NCBI GenBank assembly: GCA_035514535.1
Contig: DATKAZ010000055.1
Span: 62,001 to 126,000 of the forward strand
Length of the DNA stretch: 64,000 nt
Source: XN24 sp035514535
GTDB taxonomy: Bacteria > Pseudomonadota > Gammaproteobacteria > Steroidobacterales > XN24
Reading direction: 5' to 3'
A model generated the notes under the pieces. It was not told the DNA's origin. It saw nothing but the letters and a program-made list of their open reading frames with translations, and did not search any database. Made by a program: the position numbers and the translations under genes. Positions 41,612 through 49,750 of this stretch are shown here, piece after piece (position 1 is the first letter of the stretch; every line of letters starts with the position of its first letter).

Positions 41612-42289
41612 ATGCCAAGGCGTACGGCAAACAGGACCGGAGAGCTGCGCACGCGTGTAGCGGAGGAGGCTGCACGCATCATGCGCGAGCAGGGGGTCCG
41701 CGACTTCCTCCTCGCGAAGCGCAAGGCGGCGGATCGGCTGGGAGTCATGGACCGTAACGCGCTCCCGGCCAACCAGGAGATCTCCGCCGCCCTGGCCGTG
41801 CAGCAGCGATTGTTCGGCGGCGCCGCGCACCACGACAACCTCCGCGCCCTGCGCGAGGCCGCACTGCGCGCGATGGAACTCGTCGAGCGCTTCAATCCCC
41901 GCCTCGTGGGGCCGGTGCTGGCCGGCACGGCGACGCCGCACTCCGATATTTCGCTGCACTTGTTTGCGGCGACGCCCGAGGAGGTCGCTTTCATGCTGAT
42001 CGAGCGGGGCGTCCGGTATCGCACAGGCGATCGACGCGTGCGCCAGGCGAACGGCGAGTACGCCAGCTACCCGAGTTTCGAGCTCGACGCCGGCGAGGTG
42101 GCGGTCGAGTTGACGGTGTTTCCGGAACACGGCCTGCGCGAGGCGCCGCTGTGCCCCGTCAGCGGGGGACCGATGCGACGCGGCCGGCGTGACGAGGTCG
42201 AAGGGCTCCTCGACGCAGAGGCCGGCCGCGGCGAGGCCCCCGTTCAGGGCCCGCTCACACCTGGCCGGTCGTCGCGCCGGGAGCCCTAG
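41612..42289 (+). CDS. Conserved protein with nucleotidyltransferase-like motif, function unknown
   Basis: A 225-residue soluble protein. The N-terminal third is helical and basic (RVAEEAARIMREQGVRDFLLAKRKAADRLG, shown here only in part by its repeating Arg/Glu pattern). The middle has LVGPVLAGTATPHSDISLHL, which resembles the GT-x-x-S-D-I region of Pol-beta-type nucleotidyltransferases, though a full catalytic triad is not evident. It starts 15 bp after the PBP1A gene. The C-terminal tail (PLTPGRSSRREP) is read from the 44-nt repeat copy 2 and is thus not native. Its stop overlaps that of gltA on the other strand. Confidence 0.75.
   Translation: MPRRTANRTGELRTRVAEEAARIMREQGVRDFLLAKRKAADRLGVMDRNALPANQEISAALAVQQRLFGGAAHHDNLRALREAALRAMELVERFNPRLVGPVLAGTATPHSDISLHLFAATPEEVAFMLIERGVRYRTGDRRVRQANGEYASYPSFELDAGEVAVELTVFPEHGLREAPLCPVSGGPMRRGRRDEVEGLLDAEAGRGEAPVQGPLTPGRSSRREP
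42246..42289. repeat. 44-nt dispersed repeat with terminal CTAG, copy 2
   Basis: Forty of 44 positions match 8471-8514. CTAG at 42286-42289 gives both the TAG stop of the plus-strand NTase-like gene (42287-42289) and the TAG stop of gltA on the minus strand (42286-42288). Confidence 0.8.
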
Positions 42290-43584
42290 CCGCGGCGCTC
42301 GATCGGCGTGTAGTCCCGGCTGGGCGCGCCCGTATAGAGCTGTCGCGGACGCCCGATGCGGCGATGCGGGTCGGCGATCATCTCCTGCCAATGCGCCACC
42401 CAGCCGACGGTGCGCGCGATGGCAAACATCACGGTGAACATTGACGTCGGGATGCCGAGGGCCCGATAGATTATTCCCGAATAGAAATCGACGTTCGGGT
42501 AGAGCTTGCGCTCGATGAAGTAGTCGTCTTCGAGCGCGATCTCCTCGAGTCGCAACGCCAGCTCGAACAGCGGCGAATCCGTGTGGCCGAGCCGGTTGAG
42601 CACCTTGTGGCACATGGTCCGGATCAGCTTGGCCCGGGGATCGAAGTTCTTGTAGACGCGATGGCCGAAGCCCATGAGGCGGAACGGATCGTCCTTGTCC
42701 TTGGCCTTGGCGACGAACTTCGGGATATTGTCCACCGAGCCGATCCTCTCGAGCATCGTGAGCACGGCCTCGTTTGCGCCGCCGTGCGCCGGGCCCCACA
42801 GAGTCGCAATGCCCGCAGCGATGGCCGCGTAGGGATTGGTGCCCGAGCTGCCCGCGAGTCGCACCGTGGAAGTGCTGGCGTTCTGTTCGTGATCCGCGTG
42901 CAGGATGAACAACAGGTCCAGCGCCTCGGCCGCGACCCGGTCCACGCGGTAATCCGCACATGGCACCGCGAAGAACATATTCAGCACGTTGCTGCAGTAG
43001 TCGAGATCGTTGCGCGGGTAAATGAAGGGCTGGCCGATCGAGTGCTTGTAGGCCGCCGCGGCGATCGTCGGAATCTTCGCGATGATGCGGTGAGTGAAGA
43101 TGTCCCGTTGCCGCACGTTCTCGATGTCGGTGGAGTCATGGTAAAAGGCCGACATCGAACCGACGACCGAGGCAAGCATCGCCATCGGGTGGGCGTTGTG
43201 GTGGAACCCGTTGAAATGACGCAACAAGGTCTGGTTGATCATCGTGTGCGTCGTGATGATGTGCGTGAAGTCCTCGAGCTGGCTGCGGGTGGGTAATTCG
43301 CCATTCAGCAGCAGGTAAGACACCTCGAGAAAACTGCTGCGCTCCGCCAGCTGGTCGACGGGGTAACCGCGATACAGCAGCACCCCCTCGTCGCCGTCGA
43401 TATACGTGATCTTGCTTTCGCAGCTCGCCGTCGCGACGAAGCCCGGGTCCAGCGTGAAAACGCCCATGTGCTTGTACAGGGACCCGATGTCCACGACATC
43501 CGGCCCGGCTGTGCCCGTGCGCACCGGCATCTCCAGCCGCTTGCCATCAGCTTCGCTGACGATGGTCAGGGTCTTCTCACTCAT
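42286..43584 (-). CDS. gltA: Citrate synthase (type II)
   Basis: A 432-residue hexameric-type citrate synthase that condenses oxaloacetate with acetyl-CoA at the entry of the TCA cycle. Active-site segments HADHEQNAST, GPAHGGANEAV (catalytic His) and MGFGHRVYKNFDPRA (His and Asp region) are intact. N-terminal beta domain as in proteobacterial NADH-sensitive enzymes. ATG at 43584 follows AGGAAGG. Its stop lies in the 44-nt repeat. Single gene, convergent with the NTase-like gene. Confidence 0.98.
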   Translation of the reverse strand: MSEKTLTIVSEADGKRLEMPVRTGTAGPDVVDIGSLYKHMGVFTLDPGFVATASCESKITYIDGDEGVLLYRGYPVDQLAERSSFLEVSYLLLNGELPTRSQLEDFTHIITTHTMINQTLLRHFNGFHHNAHPMAMLASVVGSMSAFYHDSTDIENVRQRDIFTHRIIAKIPTIAAAAYKHSIGQPFIYPRNDLDYCSNVLNMFFAVPCADYRVDRVAAEALDLLFILHADHEQNASTSTVRLAGSSGTNPYAAIAAGIATLWGPAHGGANEAVLTMLERIGSVDNIPKFVAKAKDKDDPFRLMGFGHRVYKNFDPRAKLIRTMCHKVLNRLGHTDSPLFELALRLEEIALEDDYFIERKLYPNVDFYSGIIYRALGIPTSMFTVMFAIARTVGWVAHWQEMIADPHRRIGRPRQLYTGAPSRDYTPIERRG

Positions 43585-43775
43585 TGCTGGCCTTCCTGGT
43601 CCGTGGTGGCGGTTTCGAGCGTCCGTGACACGCCTGCGCGGCGGCCGGGACACCGCGCTGCAGAGTCGCGCTCGGATTGGCGGGGCGCCGTTCCGGCGTA
43701 TGACAGCCTCGGCGTCGCGCGGGGCCAATGATTATAGTCCAGGGGTGGTGCCGTGTCCCGCTTGCCGCGACGCCC

Positions 43776-43808
43776 GAAAACAAGAGGGGCGCCCTGCGGC
43801 GCCCCCCC
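43776..43808 (-). terminator. Intrinsic terminator of rpmE
   Basis: On the minus strand GGGGCGCC-gcag-GGCGCCCC forms a perfect 8-bp GC stem, followed by TCTTGTTTT. It begins about 30 bp past the rpmE stop. A clear rho-independent terminator. The rest of 43585-43835 holds the gltA upstream region and no gene. Confidence 0.85.
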
Positions 43809-43835
43809 GAGTCCATCACGCGACCGAACGCCCGC

Positions 43836-44045
43836 TCAGGCGCTCATGCCGCCATACTTGCGGCGGAACTTGTCGACACGCCCGCCAGCGTCGACAATTT
43901 TCTGCTTGCCGGTGTAGAACGGGTGGCACTTGGAGCAGACTTCCACGTGGAGTTCCTGCCCGAGGGTGGAACGCGTCGTGAACGTGTTGCCGCAGCTGCA
44001 GACCACGTTGATCTCGTTGTACTCGGGATGAATGTTCGGCTTCAT
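43836..44045 (-). CDS. rpmE: 50S ribosomal protein L31 (zinc-binding form)
   Basis: A 69-residue L31. Begins MKPNIHPEYNEINVVCSCGN and keeps the CxC...CxxC set (CSC and CSKC), so it is the zinc-containing C+ form rather than the zinc-free paralogue. It ends with the KYGG motif of L31. ATG at 44045. Monocistronic: promoter at 44088-44116 and terminator at 43776-43808. Confidence 0.98.
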   Translation of the reverse strand: MKPNIHPEYNEINVVCSCGNTFTTRSTLGQELHVEVCSKCHPFYTGKQKIVDAGGRVDKFRRKYGGMSA

Positions 44046-44087
44046 GGTCGGCCTTCCAAGACTCGGGAACCAGTGGAAAAGCTCGCC

Positions 44088-44116
44088 ATAATAGCGCCTG
44101 TCCGAGCCCCCAGCAA
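44088..44116 (-). promoter_or_regulatory. Sigma-70 promoter of rpmE
   Basis: On the minus strand TTGCTG, 17 nt, TATTAT, ending 43 bp before the rpmE ATG. Spacing is optimal and both hexamers are close to consensus. Confidence 0.65.
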
Positions 44117-44506
44117 GCGACTCGCGGGCGTTCGCCGTCGCGTGCCCGCCACGCACACACCCGCAAGCCGTTGTGCTGCCGCGGCGATCGATATCGACTT
44201 GCAGCAATCTATTGAAGGAAAACTTTAACTTCCCATCGCTAGTTGCGTCCCGGCCAGCAGCTTTGAATCTTATCCACAAATCCTGTGGAAAACTCTGTGA
44301 ATTGAGGCTGGATGATTGATCTGCGTGCCATCGCGCACGCGCCGCCACTCAGATTGGGCAAAAAGCGACCACTTGTCGATTATGACATTTCAATCAGCAC
44401 GTTGCGTATTCAAGTGCGTGGCTTGTAAGCCGCAGCGCACTGCACCACGCAGTCCCGCCTGGAGCCTGCAGCCCGTCCCCACGGCGTGTGCATAAGTGCC
44501 GCCGGT
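44117..44506. other. Non-coding, locally AT-rich region with DnaA-box-like pair and hairpin
   Basis: No gene is supported here. At 44270-44278 there is a perfect DnaA box TTATCCACA, followed 5 bp later by TGTGGAAAA (44284-44292) in the opposite orientation. At 44414-44440 GTGCG...GGCTT-gt-AAGCC...CGCAC forms a nested hairpin, which would lie downstream of hemW and might end its transcript, although no T-tract follows. A full replication origin is not indicated: only two boxes and no dnaA, gidA or parAB nearby. Confidence 0.5.
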
Positions 44507-45697
44507 TCAGCCCGGTGAGGCGGGCAGGAACAGTCCCTGCGCGTCATTCAGGAAGCGCCGTCCGAACGCGGTGGCCCGCCAGCGGGAGTCGAGGCTGGTC
44601 TCGAGGAGGCCGAGCTGCCGGCCGCGCCGCAGCCCGGGCAGTGCGGCGCCGGCCGCCAGTCCGGTGCGCGCCTCGAATGACTCGAGGGTAAAGCCGTCAC
44701 TCAGGCGCAGGGCATTGAGCATGAACTCGAACAGGCGCGCGGCGGCGTCCAGCGCCTGCTCTCCCTCGAGTCGCGGCCCCTCGAGCCAGCCGAGCGGTCG
44801 CCTGCGTCGCCAGCGCCGCACGATGCGGCCGTCGTCCAGGCTGAGTTTTCCGTGTGCGCCCGCGCCGAGGCCGAGATAGTCGCCGAACGACCAGTAATTG
44901 AGGTTGTGGCGGCATTCCTGCCCCGGGCGCGCCCACGCCGAGACCTCGTAGCGGCGGTAGCCCGCCGCTTCCAGGCGCTCCGTTGCAGCGACCTCCATGA
45001 CCCAGCAGTCCTCGTCATTCGGCAGGCGCGGCGGCCGACGGTGGAATGGCGTGCCCGGCTCCAGCGTCAACTGGTAGAAGGAAAGGTGCGGCGGCCGCAC
45101 GGCGATCGCCGCAGCCACGTCCGCCGCGGATTCGGCGACCGTCTGCCCGGGCAGGCCGAACATGAGGTCCAGGTTGTAGCTGGGGATGCCCGACTGCACC
45201 AGCTCGTCGATCGCGGCATAGGCCTCCCGTTCGTCGTGGATCCGGCCGATCGCCGTCAGCAGGCGAGGCTGGAAGCTCTGCACACCGAGCGAGACGCGGT
45301 TGATGCCGGCGCCGGCCAGCTCGCTGAACCGGCCCCGCTCGATAGTGCCGGGGTTTGCCTCCAGGGTGATCTCGGCATCGGGCGCCACGCTGAGGCGTGC
45401 CGCCAGGCCCTCGAGGAAGCGACCGATCAGTGGCGGCGGGCAGAGGCTCGGCGTGCCGCCGCCGAAGAACACCGTTGCGACTTCGCGCCCCCCGAGCAGC
45501 GGCAATTCCTGCTCCAGGTCTTCCAGGAGCGCGTCGATGTAGGCGGCGAACGGCGCGGTGCCGCGCAATTCGTGGCTGTTGAAGTCGCAATAGGGGCACT
45601 TGCGAACGCACCAGGGCAGGTGCACGTAGACGCCCAGCGGCGGCGCCTCCGGCAGAGGCCCGAACGCGCCTATGGCGCACCGCCGTGCGGCGGCCAT
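44507..45697 (-). CDS. hemW: Heme chaperone HemW (radical SAM, coproporphyrinogen oxidase-like)
   Basis: A 396-residue radical SAM protein: CVRKCPYCDFN with Cys30, Cys34, Cys37, and the HemW hallmark HNLNYWSFGDYLGLGAGAHG that separates it from true HemN. HemW is known to bind heme and deliver it to respiratory enzymes rather than oxidise coproporphyrinogen. I chose ATG at 45697, which overlaps rdgB by 28 bp; GTG at 45724 is an alternative. Third gene of rph-rdgB-hemW, a common proteobacterial order. Confidence 0.95.
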   Translation of the reverse strand: MAAARRCAIGAFGPLPEAPPLGVYVHLPWCVRKCPYCDFNSHELRGTAPFAAYIDALLEDLEQELPLLGGREVATVFFGGGTPSLCPPPLIGRFLEGLAARLSVAPDAEITLEANPGTIERGRFSELAGAGINRVSLGVQSFQPRLLTAIGRIHDEREAYAAIDELVQSGIPSYNLDLMFGLPGQTVAESAADVAAAIAVRPPHLSFYQLTLEPGTPFHRRPPRLPNDEDCWVMEVAATERLEAAGYRRYEVSAWARPGQECRHNLNYWSFGDYLGLGAGAHGKLSLDDGRIVRRWRRRRPLGWLEGPRLEGEQALDAAARLFEFMLNALRLSDGFTLESFEARTGLAAGAALPGLRRGRQLGLLETSLDSRWRATAFGRRFLNDAQGLFLPASPG

Positions 45698-46308
45698 GCC
45701 GGGCCCGTGGTGCCGGTCAGCCACTCGAGGAGTCCGGCGAACGCGCGGCCGCGATGGCTCAGGCGGTTCTTCTCCGCCGGATCGAGCTCGGCGGCACTGC
45801 GCGCCTCGCCCAGGGGAATGAACACCGGATCGTAGCCGAAGCCGCGCTCGCCGCGGGGGGCCAGGGCGATGCTGCCTTCCCAGCGGCCCTCACAGACGAC
45901 CGGCAGGGGATCCGCCGGGTGGCGCAGCAGCACCGCAACGCAGACGAAGCGCGCACGGCGTTCCGGCGGTGCGAGGGTGGCGAGCCGCGCGAGCAGCTTG
46001 CGGTTGTTCGCCGCATCTCCGCCGGCGGCATAGCGGGCGGAATGGATGCCGGGCTCGCCGCCCAGTGCATCCACGACCAGGCCGGAATCGTCCGCGACGG
46101 CCGGCAGGGCGCTACCTGCCGCTGCATGACGCGCCTTCAGGATCGCGTTCTCGATGAATGTCGCACCGGTTTCTTCGGCCGACTCGATCCCGAATTCCGC
46201 TTGCGAAACGATCACCACGCCCGCCGGGGCGAGCATGGCCGCGATCTCCCGTGCCTTGCCCGGATTGCCTGTCGCCAGGACGAGGCGGCGGCGCACGGCC
46301 CGCGTCAC
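45670..46308 (-). CDS. rdgB: XTP/dITP pyrophosphatase
   Basis: A 212-residue house-cleaning nucleotidase that hydrolyses dITP and XTP. Motifs: LATGNPGKAREI, VADDSGLVVDALGGEPG with metal-binding acidic residues, GFGYDPVFIP and LSHRGRA. Start GTG at 46308 overlaps the rph stop (GTGA). It adds a few residues before the family N-terminus; the GTG four codons in would also be possible. Confidence 0.96.
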   Translation of the reverse strand: MTRAVRRRLVLATGNPGKAREIAAMLAPAGVVIVSQAEFGIESAEETGATFIENAILKARHAAAGSALPAVADDSGLVVDALGGEPGIHSARYAAGGDAANNRKLLARLATLAPPERRARFVCVAVLLRHPADPLPVVCEGRWEGSIALAPRGERGFGYDPVFIPLGEARSAAELDPAEKNRLSHRGRAFAGLLEWLTGTTGPAWPPHGGAP

Positions 46309-47021
46309 TCGGCCAGCGCCTCCCGCTGGAGGGCCAGCAGTTCGGCGACACCGCCGGCTGCGAGGTCCAGCAACTGGTCCAGTTCCGTCCGCCTGAAGGC
46401 ATGGCCCTCGGCCGTGCCCTGGACTTCCACGAATGCGCCGGCCTCGTTCATGACGACGTTCATGTCGGTTTCGGCCTCTGCATCCTCGGCGTAATCAAGA
46501 TCCAGCACGGCGATTCCCCGGTACAACCCGACCGACACTGCGGCCACCTGGCCGTGCAGCGGATCGCCACGCAGGATGCCCGCCTTGCGCAGGCTGCGCA
46601 CGGCCTCGACGAGCGCGACGTAGGCGCCGGTAATCGCCGCGGTGCGCGTGCCCCCGTCGGCCTGCAGCACGTCGCAATCAATGGTCACCGTGCGTTCCCC
46701 GAGCGCCGTGAGGTCGAGCACCGCGCGCAGGCTGCGGCCGATGAGGCGCTGGATTTCCAGCGTCCGGCCGCCCTGGCGGCCGCGAGCCGCTTCGCGCGCA
46801 TTCCGGGTGTGCGTCGCGCGCGGCAGCATGCCGTACTCGGCCGTGACCCATCCCTGGCCCCGGCCCTTCAGGAACGGCGGCACGCGCTCTTCGACGCTTG
46901 CAGAGCAGACGACCCGGGTGAGGCCGAACTCGACCAGCACGGAGCCCTCCGCGTGGCGCTGGTAGCCGCGCTCGAAGCGCACGGTGCGTAACTCGTCAGG
47001 GCGTCGCTCGCTGGGCCTCAA
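46305..47021 (-). CDS. rph: Ribonuclease PH
   Basis: A 238-residue phosphorolytic 3'-exoribonuclease that trims tRNA 3' ends. Begins RPSERRPDELR; conserved EGSVLVEFG, GWVTAEYGMLPRATHTRN, GGRTLEIQRLIGRSLRAV and CDVLQADGGTRTAAITG. Start is TTG at 47021, 6 bp after GAGAGG, and gives the standard length; longer in-frame starts would overlap the phosphatase gene. The C-terminus is complete, unlike the E. coli K-12 frameshifted form. Confidence 0.96.
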   Translation of the reverse strand: MRPSERRPDELRTVRFERGYQRHAEGSVLVEFGLTRVVCSASVEERVPPFLKGRGQGWVTAEYGMLPRATHTRNAREAARGRQGGRTLEIQRLIGRSLRAVLDLTALGERTVTIDCDVLQADGGTRTAAITGAYVALVEAVRSLRKAGILRGDPLHGQVAAVSVGLYRGIAVLDLDYAEDAEAETDMNVVMNEAGAFVEVQGTAEGHAFRRTELDQLLDLAAGGVAELLALQREALAE

Positions 47022-47046
47022 CAGTATCCTCTCCACTCGGGGGCAA

Positions 47047-47787
47047 TCAGTCCGCCAGGACCCGCAGGGCCACGGCGGTCGTGTTGTCACTGTGCGGGGT
47101 GCCGGCACGCACCGCGCGGCTGGCGATGCGTGCCAGCCAGTCTTCGAGGGCCACGTCCGGGCCGGGGCCCGCACTGATGTCCGCATCGCTGATGCCCGAC
47201 CACAGGCCGTCCGAACAGACCAGCAGCAGGTCGCCCGGCTCGAGGGGAACCGATTCCGAGATCGTGATCAGCGGGCGCTCCGCAATCCCCCCCAGGCAAT
47301 ACTCGACATAATGGCGCATCGGGTGGCCGGCGACTTCTTCCTCGGAGATCAGGCCGTCCTGCAAGAGGCTTTCGATGGGCGTGTGGTCCCGGGTCCGCGT
47401 CATGACCGCTCCGCCGCGCGCCAGGTAGATGCGCGAGTCGCCCACATGCCCCCACGCCGCGTGCCCCTCCCGGACCATGCAGGCGGCGCCGGTCGCCCGC
47501 GGCCTGCTGCCGATCCCCTCCTGGTCGCCCACCGCGACCACGGCGTCGTGCGCCGTTTCGAAGGCGTGGCGCAGAAACTCGCGGCAGTCCGCTCGCGGAT
47601 CGCGCCGGACGTAACTCGCGCAGAGCGATTGCACTGCGACTGCCGCCGCCAGCGCACCGCCCGCGTGCCCGCCCATGCCGTCTGCCACGACGAGCAGCAC
47701 GCTGCCGTCATCCGAGCGGACAGCAGCACGGTCCTGGTTCTCCTCGCGATCGCCCAGGAGCGTGATCTCGGCGGTTTCGAAGCGCAA
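47047..47787 (-). CDS. PP2C-family serine/threonine protein phosphatase
   Basis: A 246-residue metal-dependent phosphatase. Metal-site motifs: ENQDRA near the start, VADGMGGHAGG, GHVGDSRIYLARGG, CSDGLW and DNTTAV. All aspartates needed for two-metal binding are present. No Hanks-type kinase gene is next to it, so its partner kinase is elsewhere or it acts on other phosphoproteins. Start is TTG at 47787 after GGGGG; no better start lies close. Lies upstream of rph with a 25-bp gap and divergent from yicC. Confidence 0.93.
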   Translation of the reverse strand: MRFETAEITLLGDREENQDRAAVRSDDGSVLLVVADGMGGHAGGALAAAVAVQSLCASYVRRDPRADCREFLRHAFETAHDAVVAVGDQEGIGSRPRATGAACMVREGHAAWGHVGDSRIYLARGGAVMTRTRDHTPIESLLQDGLISEEEVAGHPMRHYVEYCLGGIAERPLITISESVPLEPGDLLLVCSDGLWSGISDADISAGPGPDVALEDWLARIASRAVRAGTPHSDNTTAVALRVLAD

Positions 47788-47876
47788 TTGGACCCCCGGC
47801 CTTCTGCTAGACTACGCGCCCGCCCCGAGCGCGGCAGTCGGGAAGTATAAGCGCACCGCGGCATGGAAACGCAGAA

Positions 47877-48749
47877 ATGATCCGCAGCATGACCGGTTTC
47901 GCGCGCGCCGAATGTGATGCGCCCTGGGGTTCGGTGTGCTGGGAGCTCCGTTCCGTCAATCACCGCTACCTGGAGATCGGGCTGCGGCTCCCGGAGGAGT
48001 TGCGCGCGCTCGAGACGCGCTTTCGCCAGCAGGTGGGCTCACGCCTGAAGCGCGGCAAAGTGGACTGTACGTTGCGGGTCGGCTGGGAGGCGGCCGGCGA
48101 CCGCGCGCTCGCACTCGACCTCGACCTCGCGGAGCGGATCACCGAGGCGGTCGCCAGGATTCGCGGGCGGGTCGGGGAACTCGCCCTGCCCGGCACGATC
48201 GACCTGTTGCGCTGGCCCGGCGTCGTCAGGGAACAGGAGCGCGATCTCGAGCCGGTCGCGGAGCTTGCCGCGGCCGCGCTGGCGCAGGCCCTCGATGAGC
48301 TCGATGGCGCGCGCCGCCGCGAAGGCGCACGGCTCGCCGGCGTGCTGGCCGAGCGCTGCGAGGCCGTGACCGGCCTGGTGGGGCAGGTCCGGGCGGCCCT
48401 GCCCTCGATACGCGCATCGCTCAAGGTGCGACTCCTCGAGCGCCTCGCAGGGCTCGACGTGCAGGCCGACCCGCAGCGCCTCGAGCAGGAACTCGCCATC
48501 CAGCTGGGCAAGATGGACGTGGACGAGGAAATCGAGCGCCTCGCGAGTCACGTCGCCGAAGTATTGCGCATCCTGTCGGCCGACGACGACGAGGCCAACG
48601 GGCGGCGGCTCGATTTCCTCATGCAGGAGTTCAATCGCGAGGCCAATACCCTCGGCTCGAAGTCCGTGGACGCCGAGACCACGCGCATCGCGGTGGACCT
48701 CAAGGTCCTCATAGAACAGATGCGCGAGCAGGTCCAGAATATCGAGTGA
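47877..48749 (+). CDS. yicC: YicC family endoribonuclease
   Basis: A 290-residue member of the YicC family. N-terminal domain starts MIRSMTGFARAE and includes ELRSVNHRYLEIGLRLPEEL; C-terminal DUF1732 has GRRLDFLMQEFNREANTLGSKS. YicC proteins are reported to act as ribonucleases on small RNAs. Immediately upstream of gmk in a conserved yicC-gmk-rpoZ-spoT order. ATG at 47877. Confidence 0.96.
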   Translation: MIRSMTGFARAECDAPWGSVCWELRSVNHRYLEIGLRLPEELRALETRFRQQVGSRLKRGKVDCTLRVGWEAAGDRALALDLDLAERITEAVARIRGRVGELALPGTIDLLRWPGVVREQERDLEPVAELAAAALAQALDELDGARRREGARLAGVLAERCEAVTGLVGQVRAALPSIRASLKVRLLERLAGLDVQADPQRLEQELAIQLGKMDVDEEIERLASHVAEVLRILSADDDEANGRRLDFLMQEFNREANTLGSKSVDAETTRIAVDLKVLIEQMREQVQNIE

Positions 48750-48756
48750 CCCCGAA

Positions 48757-49374
48757 TTGAGCGCGCAAAACCGCCTGTTCGTCATCTCCGCGCCGTCGGG
48801 CGCCGGCAAGACCAGCCTGGTGCGGGCGCTCATGGAGCGCGAGCCACAGCTGCGCTTCTCGATCTCCTACACGACCCGCGCGCGGCGCCCGGGCGAGCAC
48901 CACGGCCAGCATTACTTTTTCGTCACGCCGGAGGAGTTTGAGCGCATGGTCGAGGACGGCGCTTTCCTCGAGCATGCGCGCGTCTTCGACAACCACTACG
49001 GCACCGCCCGCGCCCAGGTGGAGGCCCTGCTCGCGGCCGGCCACGGCGTCGTGCTGGAGATCGACTGGCAGGGCGCCCGCCAGGTGCGTGCGGCGATGCC
49101 GGATTCGGCAGGGATTTTCATCCTGCCGCCGTCGCGTGCGGAACTGGAACGGCGCCTGCGCAGCCGCGGCACCGACAGCGAGGCGGTCATCCGCAGGCGG
49201 CTCGCCGACGCCGCCACGGACATGTCGCACTGGAGCGAGTTCCCGTTCGTGGTCGTGAATGACGATTTTGCCGCGGCGCTGCAGGCCTTGTCCGACATCG
49301 TTCGCGGGCACGGCGAGGCGAGCCGGGCGGACCGCCCGGAGCTGTTGCCGGTCGCGGCGGCGCTGGCAGGCTGA
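48757..49374 (+). CDS. gmk: Guanylate kinase
   Basis: A 205-residue GMP kinase. P-loop SAPSGAGKTSL (Lys18), GMP-binding ISYTTRARRPGE and QHYFFVTPEEF. Feeds GDP/GTP pools used by the downstream (p)ppGpp synthetase. Start is TTG at 48757, only 7 bp after yicC; no ATG or GTG lies before the P-loop. Confidence 0.97.
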   Translation: MSAQNRLFVISAPSGAGKTSLVRALMEREPQLRFSISYTTRARRPGEHHGQHYFFVTPEEFERMVEDGAFLEHARVFDNHYGTARAQVEALLAAGHGVVLEIDWQGARQVRAAMPDSAGIFILPPSRAELERRLRSRGTDSEAVIRRRLADAATDMSHWSEFPFVVVNDDFAAALQALSDIVRGHGEASRADRPELLPVAAALAG

Positions 49375-49468
49375 GGGCTGCCCGGGCGCGCCGTTGCACT
49401 GGCAGCGCCGACCGCTCTTCCGTTAGTATGATGTGCTTGCCCCGCTCCTCCAGCCTGCAGAGAGAAAC

Positions 49469-49732
49469 ATGGCCCGGATCACCGTCGAAGACTGTATGCA
49501 GAACGTCGATAACCTGTTCGACCTCGTCCTGATCGCCGCCCGGCGCGCCCGGCAGCTCGCGAATGGCGCGCCGACGACCCTCGACTGGGAAAACGACAAG
49601 GCCACGGTGCTCGCCCTCCGGGAGATTGCCGAGGGCGTTATCGGCCAGGATATCCTCACGGAACCGGACCCGCCGGTCGTGGAGCGCGAGCCCGAGTCCT
49701 TCGACCGTCCCATCCCCCCGATGGGAGACTGA
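49469..49732 (+). CDS. rpoZ: RNA polymerase omega subunit
   Basis: An 87-residue omega subunit starting MARITVEDCMQNVDNLFDLV, typical of the family, with LALREIAEG near residue 55. It aids beta' folding and contributes to a ppGpp binding site on RNA polymerase. ATG at 49469 after AGAG; 12 upstream in-frame codons are not conserved. Immediately precedes spoT. Confidence 0.98.
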   Translation: MARITVEDCMQNVDNLFDLVLIAARRARQLANGAPTTLDWENDKATVLALREIAEGVIGQDILTEPDPPVVEREPESFDRPIPPMGD

Positions 49733-49750
49733 CGAGGGGAGTCTGCGCCC

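Noticed and set aside
44117..44506. Possible replication origin
   Set aside because: Only two DnaA boxes, no origin-linked genes and no repeated AT-rich 13-mers.
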